A stretch of DNA of 64,000 bases from Actinomadura hibisca NBRC 15177 (GCF_001552635.1 NZ_BCRO01000063.1:1-64000), one strand, 5' to 3'. Numbered from the stretch's first letter, positions 52,334-60,608 are shown. The notes: generated by a model from the sequence alone, not told the origin. Translations and numbers: made by a program.

Positions 52334-53044
52334 TCAGGCATCCTGCTCGTAGACGAGTTCGTACAAGTGAGAGCCCTTGACCAGCACGGACACTTCAACG
52401 GGACGGCGTTCGTCAGAGTGGACGATCCGGAAGGTTCGCAGTACCGGCACGTTGGGCAGCGACAACAAGTCGGCTTCCTCGACCGTGGGCATCCGTGCCG
52501 ACACCGCGTCGACGTAGCCGCGTTGCGGGTGACCCAACTCCGCCAAGACCCGAGGGGCGCCGCCCCGAATCCTCCGGGACTCGGACAGTTCGGTCCCGTG
52601 CACCAGCGCGAGCGGATAGTACGACCAATCAATCTCGACCGGCCGCCCGGCATGGCGCAGCAGCCGTTGACGCAACTGTGCCCGCTCTCCCGGACCCAAC
52701 GCGAAGGCCCTGGCGACTTCGGTCGGCGGCTCTGCCTCGGCGACCTTGAGCAGTTCATATGAGTAGCCACCCGGCGCCGGGTCGAAGTACGTCCCCACAG
52801 GCACCCGGAAGGGCTGGCGCTCTCGGACGAACACGCCCTTGCCCTGGCGGCTGGTGAGGTACCCCTCGCCCTTGAGCTCGGCCAGCGCCTTCTGAACCGT
52901 CGTGTTGGAGACTCCGAACTCTTCGACAAGACGGGCCGTCGACGGGAGCCGTGTCCCCGGCGCCAGGTCGCCCGCCATGATGCGGGCTCGCACGTCCGCC
53001 GCCATCTGCTCATACGGCGGACGTTCGTCAGCTCGTCGCGCCAC
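52334..53044 (-). CDS. GntR/HutC-family repressor with UTRA domain
   Basis: 236 aa. The winged HTH is at residues 8-75 (YEQMAADVRARIMAGDLAPG, LPSTARLVEEFGVSNTTVQKAL, LKGEGYLTSRQGKGVFV). A UTRA ligand domain follows (VEIDWSYYPLALVHGTEL, ADLLSLPNVPVLRTFRIVHS). It lies just upstream of graspetide operon II, and the gene for a UTRA-only protein ends 3 nt before its start. It probably binds the palindrome at 52278-52291. Confidence 0.88.
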   Translation of the reverse strand: MARRADERPPYEQMAADVRARIMAGDLAPGTRLPSTARLVEEFGVSNTTVQKALAELKGEGYLTSRQGKGVFVRERQPFRVPVGTYFDPAPGGYSYELLKVAEAEPPTEVARAFALGPGERAQLRQRLLRHAGRPVEIDWSYYPLALVHGTELSESRRIRGGAPRVLAELGHPQRGYVDAVSARMPTVEEADLLSLPNVPVLRTFRIVHSDERRPVEVSVLVKGSHLYELVYEQDA

Positions 53045-53047
53045 TGG

Positions 53048-53575
53048 TCAACCTGCCTTCACCCGGTAGCGGAGATTGCGCCCCGGAACGTTCACCATGA
53101 CCGACACCTCGAACGGCTTCCCCTCTGCGGTCAAGCTCGTCCGACGCAGGACGAGCACCGGCGCGCCTTCCTCGATCTCCAGTTCCGCGGCCTCCTCGGC
53201 CGAAGCTCCGCGGGCCGCGACCTCCTCTCGCGCGTCATCCACGCGGTAACCGAGGTCGGCGAGCAGGGTCACCGCACCGCCCTTGATCTTTCCGAGCTCG
53301 GCCAGGGCGGTACCTCGCGCGATCTCGGCCGGATACCACGAGTCGGTCAGCTCGACCGGTCCGCCGTCCAACAGCATCGTTCGCCGCCTGACGACGGCCC
53401 GCTCATCCGCTGCGATCCCCAGCGCCACCGCCACCTCAGCCGGCGGCACCTCCTCAGCTACATCGCGCAGCTTCTGCGTGCCGACCCGACCCGCTTGTGC
53501 CGCCTCTTCCGACCAGGCATCAAGCTGCCCTGCTTGTCGAGGGGTCAGGTACGGCACCGACGTTGTGACCCACAC
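53048..53575 (-). CDS. UTRA-domain-only protein (no DNA-binding domain)
   Basis: About 175 aa from the GTG at 53575, which has AAGGAG 6 nt upstream. It contains a UTRA domain (VELTDSWYPAEIARGTALAELG, LEIEEGAPVLVLRRTSL, PFEVSVMVNVPGRNLRYRV) similar to that of the adjacent GntR regulator, but there is no winged HTH before it; residues 1-30 form a helix-like segment (LTPRQAGQLDAWSEE). It may dimerise with the GntR protein or sense the same ligand. The two genes are 3 nt apart. Confidence 0.82.
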   Translation of the reverse strand: MWVTTSVPYLTPRQAGQLDAWSEEAAQAGRVGTQKLRDVAEEVPPAEVAVALGIAADERAVVRRRTMLLDGGPVELTDSWYPAEIARGTALAELGKIKGGAVTLLADLGYRVDDAREEVAARGASAEEAAELEIEEGAPVLVLRRTSLTAEGKPFEVSVMVNVPGRNLRYRVKAG

Positions 53576-53684
53576 AGCGCACTCCTTGCCGGTTGACTGC
53601 TTCTCGCGAAATCCATTATGGACGCGCGGCGACGTCTTCGGCGGGGAGAAGCCCGGCCGGTGCCGTGACACGGCGAGCAAGATC

Positions 53685-53712
53685 AGCGCTGTTGCGATAT
53701 CGCAGCAGCGCT
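53685..53712. promoter_or_regulatory. 28-bp near-perfect palindrome upstream of the UTRA gene
   Basis: AGCGCTG-T-TGCGATATCGCA-G-CAGCGCT: arms pair fully except for one symmetric mismatch. It lies about 110 nt before the UTRA-only gene. The core GCGAT/ATCGC resembles the centre of the 52278-52291 palindrome (TATCGCGATA), so the same regulator may bind both. Confidence 0.55.
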
Positions 53713-53799
53713 CGTCGATCTGGTGTGATCGCGTCTGGACCCGTCGGCCGCTGAGCTGCTGATTTCACAAAACCAAAGCTCAGACAGGGCGGGCGAGGC

Positions 53800-53885
53800 G
53801 GGCTCGAATCCCACGGCCTCCGCTCATCCAGGTCTTCCAGCGCACACTTGTGCCCGCTGCAAAAAACTCACACCCGCCATGCGCG
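53800..53885. repeat. att-like direct repeat, copy 3 (degenerate)
   Basis: Contains GGCTCGAATCCCACGGCCTCCG (the tRNA T-loop and acceptor 3' strand with changes), then a flank that aligns with copies 1 and 2 (GGTCTTCC, GTGCCCGCTGC, CATGCGCGGCCG). It marks the right end of cassette 2, about 5.2 kb from copy 2. Confidence 0.8.
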
Positions 53886-53916
53886 GCCGCGCGTCGCGCG
53901 ACAGGCACCCGATCGG

Positions 53917-54327
53917 ATGGCGATCGCCTTGACCGTGCCGTGGGACATGTCTCCTGAGCAGGAAAAGGAACTGCGGGCGGCCGAGGCGTTCTGGGCGGTG
54001 TTGCACGGCAGCGTCGCCAAGCTCGCGTTGGACGGTCGGGCGCAGATCGCCGATCCCGACGTCGACGAGTGCTTCCTCTTCGACATCGGCTACTCGGTCA
54101 TGTGGCGCTTCAGGGAAAGGGGATGGGTCGGCGGGGAACTGGACGTCCGTCTCTCCCGGCTCGATGGGCTGCTGGACCGGCTCAGTGACGACCGTGGCGC
54201 GTGGAACGATGAGGCGATCGTGTCGATGCCGCTCTGGGAGGAGGTCCGCGTTGAGGCTCGGGCCTGCCTTCCCTTGATGGCCGACGAGCCCTACTTCGAC
54301 TTCATGGGGTCTGGGCCTGAGGCGTAG
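53917..54327 (+). CDS. Hypothetical protein (136 aa)
   Basis: ATG at 53917. Helical, acidic protein (LRAAEAFWAVLHGSVAKLAL, CFLFDIGYSVMWRFRERGWV, LDGLLDRLSDD). No family is recognised. It is the first gene to the right of the att-like copy 3, so it may belong to the native chromosome or to a further element. It overlaps the convergent TetR gene by 26 nt. Confidence 0.65.
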   Translation: MAIALTVPWDMSPEQEKELRAAEAFWAVLHGSVAKLALDGRAQIADPDVDECFLFDIGYSVMWRFRERGWVGGELDVRLSRLDGLLDRLSDDRGAWNDEAIVSMPLWEEVRVEARACLPLMADEPYFDFMGSGPEA

Positions 54328-54934
54328 GGCGGGTGAGGGTGTTGGTGCAGAGGAGCACGCACTCGTCGATCAGTTCCTCTTGGGTGATGCTCAGGTCGCC
54401 GTTCAGCCAGGTTGTGAGTAGTTCTTCTACGCCGCCTACGCAGAACAGGGCTGCGTGCTGTACGGCGGCGGGGTCGGTTCCATCGTCGGGGCGGGCCAAT
54501 ATTCCGCTGGTCAGGAGGTTGGCGTAGAGCGCGACGGTTTCTCGGCGGCGTTGCTCCAGTGCTGGGCTTCCGGCCGGTTCTGCCATCGCTATCCGGGCGA
54601 GGCCCGGGTCGGCGGCCAGCGTGTTCACCAGGACGGTCAGGGCCGCGCGCACTTCCGTGCCTTCTGGGGCATTGGCCGCTGCTTGCCAGACGGCGTTGGC
54701 CACCGCGTCCCGGCCCTCGTCGTAGGCGGCGAACAGCAGGGTCTCCACGTCGGCGAAGTTCTCGTAGAAGTACCGGACGGTCAGGCCCGCTCGGGCGCAG
54801 ACGCCGCGCACTGTGACGGCGGTCCAGCCTTGGTCGCCCCATATTTCCAGGGTCGCCTTCAGGAGGCGGGTCCGTCGCTCCGCCCGCCGCTCGTCCGCGC
54901 TGCGTCCTCCGTAGGGACGCGTCGTCGCCGTCAC
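54302..54934 (-). CDS. TetR-family transcriptional regulator
   Basis: 210 aa from a GTG at 54934; the AGGA directly in front is too close for a normal Shine-Dalgarno sequence, so a leaderless start is possible. HTH: RLLKATLEIWGDQGWTAVTV, CARAGLTVRYFYENFADVETLLFAAYDEG. The C-terminal ligand domain is typical in length. It is divergent from the deazaflavin-type nitroreductase gene (73-bp spacer), which it likely controls. Confidence 0.9.
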   Translation of the reverse strand: MTATTRPYGGRSADERRAERRTRLLKATLEIWGDQGWTAVTVRGVCARAGLTVRYFYENFADVETLLFAAYDEGRDAVANAVWQAAANAPEGTEVRAALTVLVNTLAADPGLARIAMAEPAGSPALEQRRRETVALYANLLTSGILARPDDGTDPAAVQHAALFCVGGVEELLTTWLNGDLSITQEELIDECVLLCTNTLTRPTPQAQTP

Positions 54935-55007
54935 TCCTACATGTTGACATCGCTCGGTGACCGACGGAATCTGACTACAGGTGTTGTCAATTTCTGGAGG
55001 GCCGATG

Positions 55008-55598
55008 ATGGCTGAGTCACCAGCGGCGCGCGCTGCGGCTGTGCGGGAGGCCGCCGTACGGCACGCGCCCCGGCACAACCGCCTGTTGCGCTCGGCCGAG
55101 GACGGCAAGCGGCTGAGCGACATGATGCTGCCGTTCTTCCTGCTCAGGCCGCCGACTGGGTTCGGCGTGCTCACCACGCTCGGGCGGCGGACGGGGAAGG
55201 CGCGGCGCAAGTGCGTCCGTATGGTCCAGCGGGGTGACGAGGTCTTTCTGGTTCAGCTTCTGCCGCCGGCCGTGGCCATTGTGCGGCCGGACGCCGTCGC
55301 CGCCTGGTTGTGGAACATCCGCGCCGAGCCGCGCGTGCTCGTGCGGCTTCCGAGCGGGACGTTCACGGGCGTCGCGCGGGAGATCACCGACCCGGCGGAG
55401 CTGCGGCGGGCGCGGGAGGTGCTGTGCGAGACCGTCGACCCGTTCGACTACGCCGAGTGCGCCGCCCACCTGCGCGGGCTGCCCAGCCGGAAGAAGGTCA
55501 AGGAGCTGCGCCGGTACTGGTTCGACACCGGGAACCCGCTCGTCATCGAGCTGACGGGACGGCGTGGCCCGGCGTTGAGGGCCAGCGGACCGTCATGA
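55008..55598 (+). CDS. Deazaflavin (F420)-dependent nitroreductase-family protein
   Basis: 196 aa; the ATG at 55008 gives 7-nt spacing to GGAGG (an ATG at 55005 is also possible). The split-barrel DDN family is indicated by VLTTLGRRTGKARRKCVRMVQRGDEVFLVQ, RPDAVAAWLWNIRAEPRVLVRL and GVAREITDPAELRRAREVL. Such enzymes use F420 or flavin to reduce quinones and nitro compounds. It is divergent from TetR. Its 3' end overlaps the convergent cupin gene by 56 nt. Confidence 0.88.
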   Translation: MAESPAARAAAVREAAVRHAPRHNRLLRSAEDGKRLSDMMLPFFLLRPPTGFGVLTTLGRRTGKARRKCVRMVQRGDEVFLVQLLPPAVAIVRPDAVAAWLWNIRAEPRVLVRLPSGTFTGVAREITDPAELRRAREVLCETVDPFDYAECAAHLRGLPSRKKVKELRRYWFDTGNPLVIELTGRRGPALRASGPS

Positions 55599-55911
55599 CG
55601 ACCGACTCCTGCTCGGCTCGCCAGGAGTGGTCCACCTGGTGCCAGACCACGTAGTCGCCCTGCTGCGTCAGCGGCACCTCGCCGTCGGGGAACTCCATGA
55701 CGAAGTGGCCGCTGATCAGGACCAGCAGGGCGCTCCGCTCGTCGCCGGTCGTCCACTGCGCGCGGCGCTCGCCCGGCTCGTGCACGCCCCACTTGATCTC
55801 GACGTCCGTGCTGTGCCGCGGGTCGCCCTCGGGCTTGAAGTGGCCCAGCAGCCAACCGCGGTCAGCGGCGGCGTCCGGGGCGGCCTTGCCGGTGTAGACG
55901 TTTCTCACCAC
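55543..55911 (-). CDS. Cupin-like protein
   Basis: 122 aa, GTG start at 55911 or 55908. A beta-rich small barrel with STDVEIKWGVHEPGERRAQW, LLVLISGHFVMEFPDGEVPL and GDYVVWHQVDHSWRAEQESVV, the spacing of a single-domain cupin with His ligands (GVHEPG and WHQVDHSW). Function unknown. It is convergent with the nitroreductase gene. Confidence 0.75.
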   Translation of the reverse strand: MVRNVYTGKAAPDAAADRGWLLGHFKPEGDPRHSTDVEIKWGVHEPGERRAQWTTGDERSALLVLISGHFVMEFPDGEVPLTQQGDYVVWHQVDHSWRAEQESVVMTVRWPSTPGHAVPSAR

Positions 55912-55962
55912 GGGTGGCGACTCTAGTCCCCTCCGCGCCGGAAGGAGGGGACCAGAGCGCCG

Positions 55963-58077
55963 TCACTGCTGCGGGCGCTGGTAGGCGAAACCGTCGCCCA
56001 CCACGGCCGCCAGCGTCAGGTACGCCTCGCGGGTGGGCGGCGCGAGCTGCTCCAACTCCAGCTCCGCGCCCTCCTCCAGGTGGTCGTCGTAGGGGATGCG
56101 GACGACGGCCCGGCAGCGGCTCTCGAAGTGGGCCTGGAGCTTGTCCAGGTCGACCTGGCTGCGGGTCCGGTTGCGGACCATCGACAGGACCACCACGCCG
56201 TTGCGCACCAGGTGGCCGTGGTCGTGGGCCTCCAGCCAGTCCAGAGTGGCGCTGGCCGAGCGCGCGCCGTCCACCGACGGGGAGCTGACCAGGACGAGCT
56301 GGTCGGCCAGGGAGAGGACCCCGGCCATCGCCGAGTGCAGCAGGCCCGTCCCGCAGTCGGTGATGCAGATCGAGTAGTACTGCTCCAGCACCACCGCGAC
56401 CGACGAGTAGTCCTCGGCGCTGAACGCCTCGCTGACCGCCGGGTCGCGGTCGGAGGCCAGGATCTCCAGGCGCGCCTCGTTCTGCGAGGTGAAGGCGCGC
56501 ACGTCGGCGTAGCGGTTGATGCGCTCGCGGTCGTTCAGCAGGTCGCGGACCGTCGCCGCGGTCTCCAGGCGCACCTTGTCCGACAGCGTGCCGCGGTCGG
56601 GGTTGGCGTCCACGGCGATGACGCGGTCACCGCGCATGGACGCCAGCATCGAGCCCAGGCCGGTGGTCGTGGTCGTCTTGCCGACGCCGCCCTTGAGGGA
56701 CATCACCGCGACGCGGTGGTGGCCGCCGGCGACCGGGGTGCGGGCCCGCTCGACCAGGTCCTTGCGGCGCAGCTCGGCCTGCGACTCGCCGGGGTGGATG
56801 CTGCCCGCGGTCGCCTTGTAGACGACCTTGCGCCAGCCCGCGGACGGGGCGATGCGGCGCTCGCCGAGCAGGTTCTCCGAGCTGAGGCTCTCGCTGCTCT
56901 CCGGCTGCTGCGGCACGGGCGGCTGGCCCTGCAGTGGGTAGCCCTGCGGCGGCTGGCCCTGCGGCGGGTAGCCCTGGGGGTAGCCGCCGGGCGGGGGCGC
57001 GTAGCCCTCGGCTGGCGGCTGGCCGTAACCCTCGCCGGGTGGGGGCGCGTAACCCTCGGTGGGCGGGGGGCCGTAACCCTCGGTGGGCGGGGATGCGTAA
57101 CCCTCACCGGGCGGCGGGCTATAACCCTCACTGGGCGGGGGCGGGTAGCCCTCGCCGGGCGGCGGGCCGTAGCCCTCGCCCGGGGGAGGGCCGTAGCCCT
57201 CGGTGGGTGGGGGTGCGTAGCCCTCGGTGGGCTGCTGGCCCTCGGGGCCGTAGGGCGGGGCCGGGTTGTACGGCGGTACGCCCATGGGCGGCGCGCCTTC
57301 CGGGCCCTGCGGCGCGCCCTCCTGGGGCTGGTACGGGAACTGCGGCGCGAACTGCTGCTGCTCGTTCGGGTACGGCGGCAGCTGGTCGAACTGCGGCGGG
57401 CCCTGGGGAGGCTGCGGTGCGTGGCCGCCCTCAAGAGGGCCCGGCTGGTAGCCCTGGTACGGCGGCGGGAGCGCGCCGGCGTCGTACGGCTGCTGCGGGG
57501 CGCCCTCGAAGGGCGGCGGGGCCGCCGCGTACGGGGGCGGGGCCGGCAGGTCGCCGAACGGCTGCTGGCCCGGCGGCGGGGGCGGGAAGTTCTGCTGGCC
57601 GGGCGGGGGAGGCTGGGGGAAGTCCTGCGGCGGGTTGAAGTCCTGGCCGGGGGGCGGCGGGGGTGGGGTGAAGTTCTGTCCCGGGGGCGGCGGCGGGGCG
57701 TTGAACTCCTGGCCGGGCGGCGGCGGGGGCGCGTTGAACTCCTGGCCCGGCGGGGGCGGCGGGGCCTGGCCGAAGTCAGGGGCGCCCAGCGGCGGCACGT
57801 TGAACGGGTTCTCCTGCGCAGGCCCCTTGGTGAAGTCCGGCGGCTGCGGCGCGCCGAAGCTCACGTCCTGCTGCTCGGCGGCGGGAGGCGGCGGCGGTGC
57901 GGCCAGCCACGGGTTCGCCTCCGGCTCGGGCTGCCCCTCGGGAGCCGAGGCCGGGTCGGGGGACGGCTCCGGGGCGCCGGGCTGCACGGCGGACGGCCCG
58001 GTGGACTCGTTGTGCATCGCGTCCAGGGAGGCCAAACGCTCCTCCAGGGAGCGTCCGTCGTGTTCGTTCCTCGCCAC
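55963..58077 (-). CDS. MinD/ParA-like ATPase with long Pro/Gln/Gly-rich N-terminal arm
   Basis: 704 aa from the GTG at 58077 (GGGGAGAAGC upstream). Residues 1-430 are low-complexity: PPPPPGQEFNAPP-type and then about ten repeats of the form EGY-x-PPP. The C-terminal 260 residues are a ParA/MinD ATPase with a deviant Walker A (MSLKGGVGKTTTTTGLG), VIAVDANPDRGTLSDKV and TDCGTGLLHSAMAG. This layout is that of EspI-like proteins linked with type VII secretion in mycobacteria. No ESX genes are in this window. Confidence 0.9.
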   Translation of the reverse strand: MARNEHDGRSLEERLASLDAMHNESTGPSAVQPGAPEPSPDPASAPEGQPEPEANPWLAAPPPPPAAEQQDVSFGAPQPPDFTKGPAQENPFNVPPLGAPDFGQAPPPPPGQEFNAPPPPPGQEFNAPPPPPGQNFTPPPPPPGQDFNPPQDFPQPPPPGQQNFPPPPPGQQPFGDLPAPPPYAAAPPPFEGAPQQPYDAGALPPPYQGYQPGPLEGGHAPQPPQGPPQFDQLPPYPNEQQQFAPQFPYQPQEGAPQGPEGAPPMGVPPYNPAPPYGPEGQQPTEGYAPPPTEGYGPPPGEGYGPPPGEGYPPPPSEGYSPPPGEGYASPPTEGYGPPPTEGYAPPPGEGYGQPPAEGYAPPPGGYPQGYPPQGQPPQGYPLQGQPPVPQQPESSESLSSENLLGERRIAPSAGWRKVVYKATAGSIHPGESQAELRRKDLVERARTPVAGGHHRVAVMSLKGGVGKTTTTTGLGSMLASMRGDRVIAVDANPDRGTLSDKVRLETAATVRDLLNDRERINRYADVRAFTSQNEARLEILASDRDPAVSEAFSAEDYSSVAVVLEQYYSICITDCGTGLLHSAMAGVLSLADQLVLVSSPSVDGARSASATLDWLEAHDHGHLVRNGVVVLSMVRNRTRSQVDLDKLQAHFESRCRAVVRIPYDDHLEEGAELELEQLAPPTREAYLTLAAVVGDGFAYQRPQQ

Positions 58078-58222
58078 CGCTTCTCCCCTCGGAAACCACA
58101 TCAAAGATTGTTTATGGAGCAGGTTGGCATGGGCTCCCCGGAAGGATACCTGTGCGCCAATACCACGCATCTCTCTCGTAAAGCCATGGCGGTCCCGTCC
58201 CGCGCGGCCGCCGCACCCGACG

Positions 58223-58250
58223 GGGCGGCGATCTGCGACGATCGCCGCCC
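58223..58250. promoter_or_regulatory. Hairpin/dyad before the quinone oxidoreductase gene
   Basis: Perfect 11-bp arms GGGCGGCGATC / GATCGCCGCCC with a 6-nt centre, ending 15 nt before the chosen start codon. It could be an operator for the divergent pair or a leader structure. Confidence 0.5.
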
Positions 58251-58265
58251 GGTAGCGTGAAGACC

Positions 58266-59222
58266 ATGCGTGCGATCGTGATCCGTGAGCCCGGCGATGC
58301 CGACGTGCTGGAGTGGACGCAGGTCCCCGATCCCGAGCCGCGTCCCGGCGAGGTCGTGGTCGAGGTCGCCGCCAGCGCGGTGAACCGGGCCGACGTCATG
58401 CAGCGGATGGGGTTCTATCCCCCGCCCAAGGGAGCCTCCGACTATCCCGGCCTGGAGGTGTCCGGACGCGTCGCCGCGCTCGGCGACGGCGTCACCGGCT
58501 GGTCGGTCGGCGACGAGGTCTGCGCCCTGCTCGCCGGGGGCGGGTACGCCGAGAAGGTCGCCGTCCCCGCCGGTCAGCTCCTGCCGGTGCCCGAGGGGGT
58601 CGATCTGGTCGAGGCCGCCGGGTTGCCGGAAGTCGCCTGCACCGTGTGGTCGAACGTCTTCATGCTGGCCGAACTCCGCGCCGGGGAGCATTTTCTCGTG
58701 CACGGCGGCGGCAGCGGCATCGGCACCATGGCCATCCAGCTCGCGCACGTCCTGGGCGCGCGCGTCTCGTGCACCGTGGGGTCCGACGAGAAGGCGCGGC
58801 GGTGCCTGGAGCTGGGCGCGGACGAGGCGGTCAACTACCGCGAGGACGACTTCGTCGAGCACGGCCCCTTCGACGTCGTCCTCGACAACATGGGCGCCAA
58901 GTACCTCGCCCGCAACGTGGACGCGCTGGCGGCGGGCGGACGGCTCGTCGTCATCGGGCTCCAGGGCGGGGCCAAGGCGGAGCTGGACCTCGGCAAGCTG
59001 CTCGGCAAGCGGGCCTCGGTCCACGCAACCTCCCTGCGGAGCCGTCCGTTGGAGGAGAAGGCCGAGATCGTGGCCTCGGTCCGGGAGCACGTGTGGCCCC
59101 TGTTCGCGGCGGGGAAGGTCCGTCCGGTGGTCGACCGGACGGTGCCGATGGAGCAGGCCGCGCGGGCGCACCGGTTGCTGGAGGACAGCGGCCACGTCGG
59201 AAAAATCTTGCTGACCGTGTGA
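58266..59222 (+). CDS. Zinc-type NADPH:quinone oxidoreductase (MDR superfamily)
   Basis: 318 aa from the ATG at 58266 (GTG at 58257 possible). MDR fold: the N-terminal GroES-like domain has VAASAVNRADVMQRMGFYPPP and the QOR-type GLEVSGRVAALGDGV. The NADPH-binding Rossmann motif is HGGGSGIGTMAIQLAH. A C-terminal catalytic return is present (VDRTVPMEQAARAHRLLEDS). It reduces quinones or other enones with NADPH. It is followed after 14 nt by bpa and is probably co-transcribed. Confidence 0.92.
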   Translation: MRAIVIREPGDADVLEWTQVPDPEPRPGEVVVEVAASAVNRADVMQRMGFYPPPKGASDYPGLEVSGRVAALGDGVTGWSVGDEVCALLAGGGYAEKVAVPAGQLLPVPEGVDLVEAAGLPEVACTVWSNVFMLAELRAGEHFLVHGGGSGIGTMAIQLAHVLGARVSCTVGSDEKARRCLELGADEAVNYREDDFVEHGPFDVVLDNMGAKYLARNVDALAAGGRLVVIGLQGGAKAELDLGKLLGKRASVHATSLRSRPLEEKAEIVASVREHVWPLFAAGKVRPVVDRTVPMEQAARAHRLLEDSGHVGKILLTV

Positions 59223-59236
59223 GACTGGGAGACATC

Positions 59237-59770
59237 ATGAGTGAGCCTTCGCAGCAGGACCAGCAGATCCTGGTGGTCGGACCCAACGCCATGGCGACGG
59301 GCGGCGGTGACACCGACCGGGAGGAGAAGTCGGTGGCCGAGATGGTCGAGCAGCCCGCCAAGGTGATGCGGATCGGCGGCATGATCCGCCAGCTGCTCGA
59401 CGAGGTGAAGGCCGCGCCGCTGGACGAGGCCAGCCGCGCCCGCCTCCGCGAGATCCACCAGTCGTCCATCAAGGAGCTGGAGGACGGCCTCGCGCCCGAG
59501 CTGGTGGAGGAGCTGGAGCGGCTGTCGTTGCCGTTCGCGCAGGGCTCGGTGCCCAGCGAGTCGGAGCTGCGCATCGCCCAGGCCCAGCTCGTCGGCTGGC
59601 TGGAGGGGCTGTTCCACGGCATCCAGACCACGCTGTTCGCCCAGCAGATGGCGGCGCGCGCCCAGCTGGAGCAGATGCGCCGGGCGCTGCCCGCCGGGAT
59701 GATCCAGGCGGGCGCCGAGGAGGAGGGGCAGCAGACGCCGCCCCGGCACTCCTCCGGCCCCTACCTGTAG
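59237..59770 (+). CDS. bpa: Bacterial proteasome activator Bpa
   Basis: 177 aa. DUF2587 family, close to mycobacterial Bpa: VEQPAKVMRIGGMIRQLLDEV, APLDEASRARLREIH, ELEDGLAPELVEEL, AQLVGWLEGLFHGIQT and LFAQQMAARAQLEQMRR. The C-terminal GPYL corresponds to the GQYL tail of the mycobacterial protein, which docks into the 20S proteasome. It forms a dodecameric ring that opens the gate and degrades unfolded proteins without ATP. It lies 14 nt after the oxidoreductase gene. Confidence 0.96.
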   Translation: MSEPSQQDQQILVVGPNAMATGGGDTDREEKSVAEMVEQPAKVMRIGGMIRQLLDEVKAAPLDEASRARLREIHQSSIKELEDGLAPELVEELERLSLPFAQGSVPSESELRIAQAQLVGWLEGLFHGIQTTLFAQQMAARAQLEQMRRALPAGMIQAGAEEEGQQTPPRHSSGPYL

Positions 59771-59781
59771 GCGACCGAAGG

Positions 59782-59811
59782 CCCCTGGGCGGCTGGACGG
59801 CCGCTCAGGGG
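59782..59811. terminator. Bidirectional terminator between bpa and a HAD gene
   Basis: Arms CCCCTGGGCGGC / GCCGCTCAGGGG (one mismatch) around a 6-nt loop. It lies 11 nt after the bpa stop and overlaps the end of the convergent HAD gene, so it can serve both. Confidence 0.7.
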
Positions 59812-60608
59812 AACAGGCGCTCCAGCACCTGCGCCACGCCGTCGTCGTCGTTGCGGTAGGTGGTGTGGGTGACGGCCGCCAGCACGTCGGGGTGGGCGTT
59901 GGCGACGCCGTAGGAGGTCCCTGCCCAGGTCAGCATCGGCAGGTCGTTGGGCATGTCCCCGAACGCCACGACCTGCGACGCCGCGATCTGGTGCTCGGCG
60001 CACAGCTCGCCCAGCGCGCTCGCCTTGGTGACGCCCTGCGCGCTCATCTCCAGCAGGCCCCGGCCCGAGGAGTGGGTGACGGTGACCAGCTCCCCCACGG
60101 CCTTCTCCGCCTTCTCGGCGAGCAGGTCGGGGTCGGCGCTGGGATGGAAGGCCAGCAGCTTGGTGCCGCCGCGCCGGACCAGCTCCTCGCCGTCCACCGG
60201 ACGGCCGCCGAGCGCCTCGGAGTCCCAGCGGCCCAGGTTGTAGCGGGCCTCGAAGACGAAGCCGGTCGGGTACTCGACGGCGAAGCGCAGCTCGCCGTCG
60301 ACGGCGCGCAGCCGCTCCACCGTCTCGGCGATGGTCTCGGGCTCGATCATGTTGGCGCGCAGCACGGTCTCGGTGTGCAGGTCGTACAACACCGCGCCGT
60401 TGGCGCAGATGGCGACGCCGTGGTGGTCGACGGCGGCGGCGATCTCGTGCATCCAGCGCGGCGGCCGCCCGGTGACCATGACCAGCATCGCCCCGGCCCG
60501 CTCGACCCGGGCCAGCGCGGCCACGGTGCGGTCGGAGATCGTCCCGTCGGTGCGCACGATCGTGCCGTCCAGGTCGGTGGCGATCAGACGCGGTGTGTCG
60601 GCGGTCAT
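59805..60608 (-). CDS. Cof-type HAD phosphatase
   Basis: 267 aa from the ATG at 60608. HAD IIB: motif I LIATDLDGTIVRTDG (DxDGT), motif II VMVTGRPPRW, Lys region VTKASALGELC, motif IV GDMPNDLPML. Family members dephosphorylate sugar or nucleotide phosphates. The Cof-type cap lies between motifs II and III. It is transcribed alone, upstream of serS on the same strand but separated by its terminator. Confidence 0.93.
   Translation of the reverse strand: MTADTPRLIATDLDGTIVRTDGTISDRTVAALARVERAGAMLVMVTGRPPRWMHEIAAAVDHHGVAICANGAVLYDLHTETVLRANMIEPETIAETVERLRAVDGELRFAVEYPTGFVFEARYNLGRWDSEALGGRPVDGEELVRRGGTKLLAFHPSADPDLLAEKAEKAVGELVTVTHSSGRGLLEMSAQGVTKASALGELCAEHQIAASQVVAFGDMPNDLPMLTWAGTSYGVANAHPDVLAAVTHTTYRNDDDGVAQVLERLFP

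Larger units (their letters stand above)
53576..53917. other. Regulatory and attachment region at the right end of cassette 2
   Basis: No gene. It holds the promoter region of the UTRA-GntR pair with a 28-bp palindrome (53685-53712) and, to its right, the third degenerate copy of the tRNA-Ser 3' end. Confidence 0.6.

Noticed and set aside
57121..57230. Repeated units in the MinD-like gene as a CRISPR-like array
   Set aside because: Units are in-frame degenerate codon repeats (EGY-x-PPP) with no unique spacers; no cas genes are present.
56080..58260. 726-aa plus-strand frame opposite the MinD-like ATPase
   Set aside because: Its repeats mirror the EGY-x-PPP repeats of the real gene on the other strand; no start signals or family.
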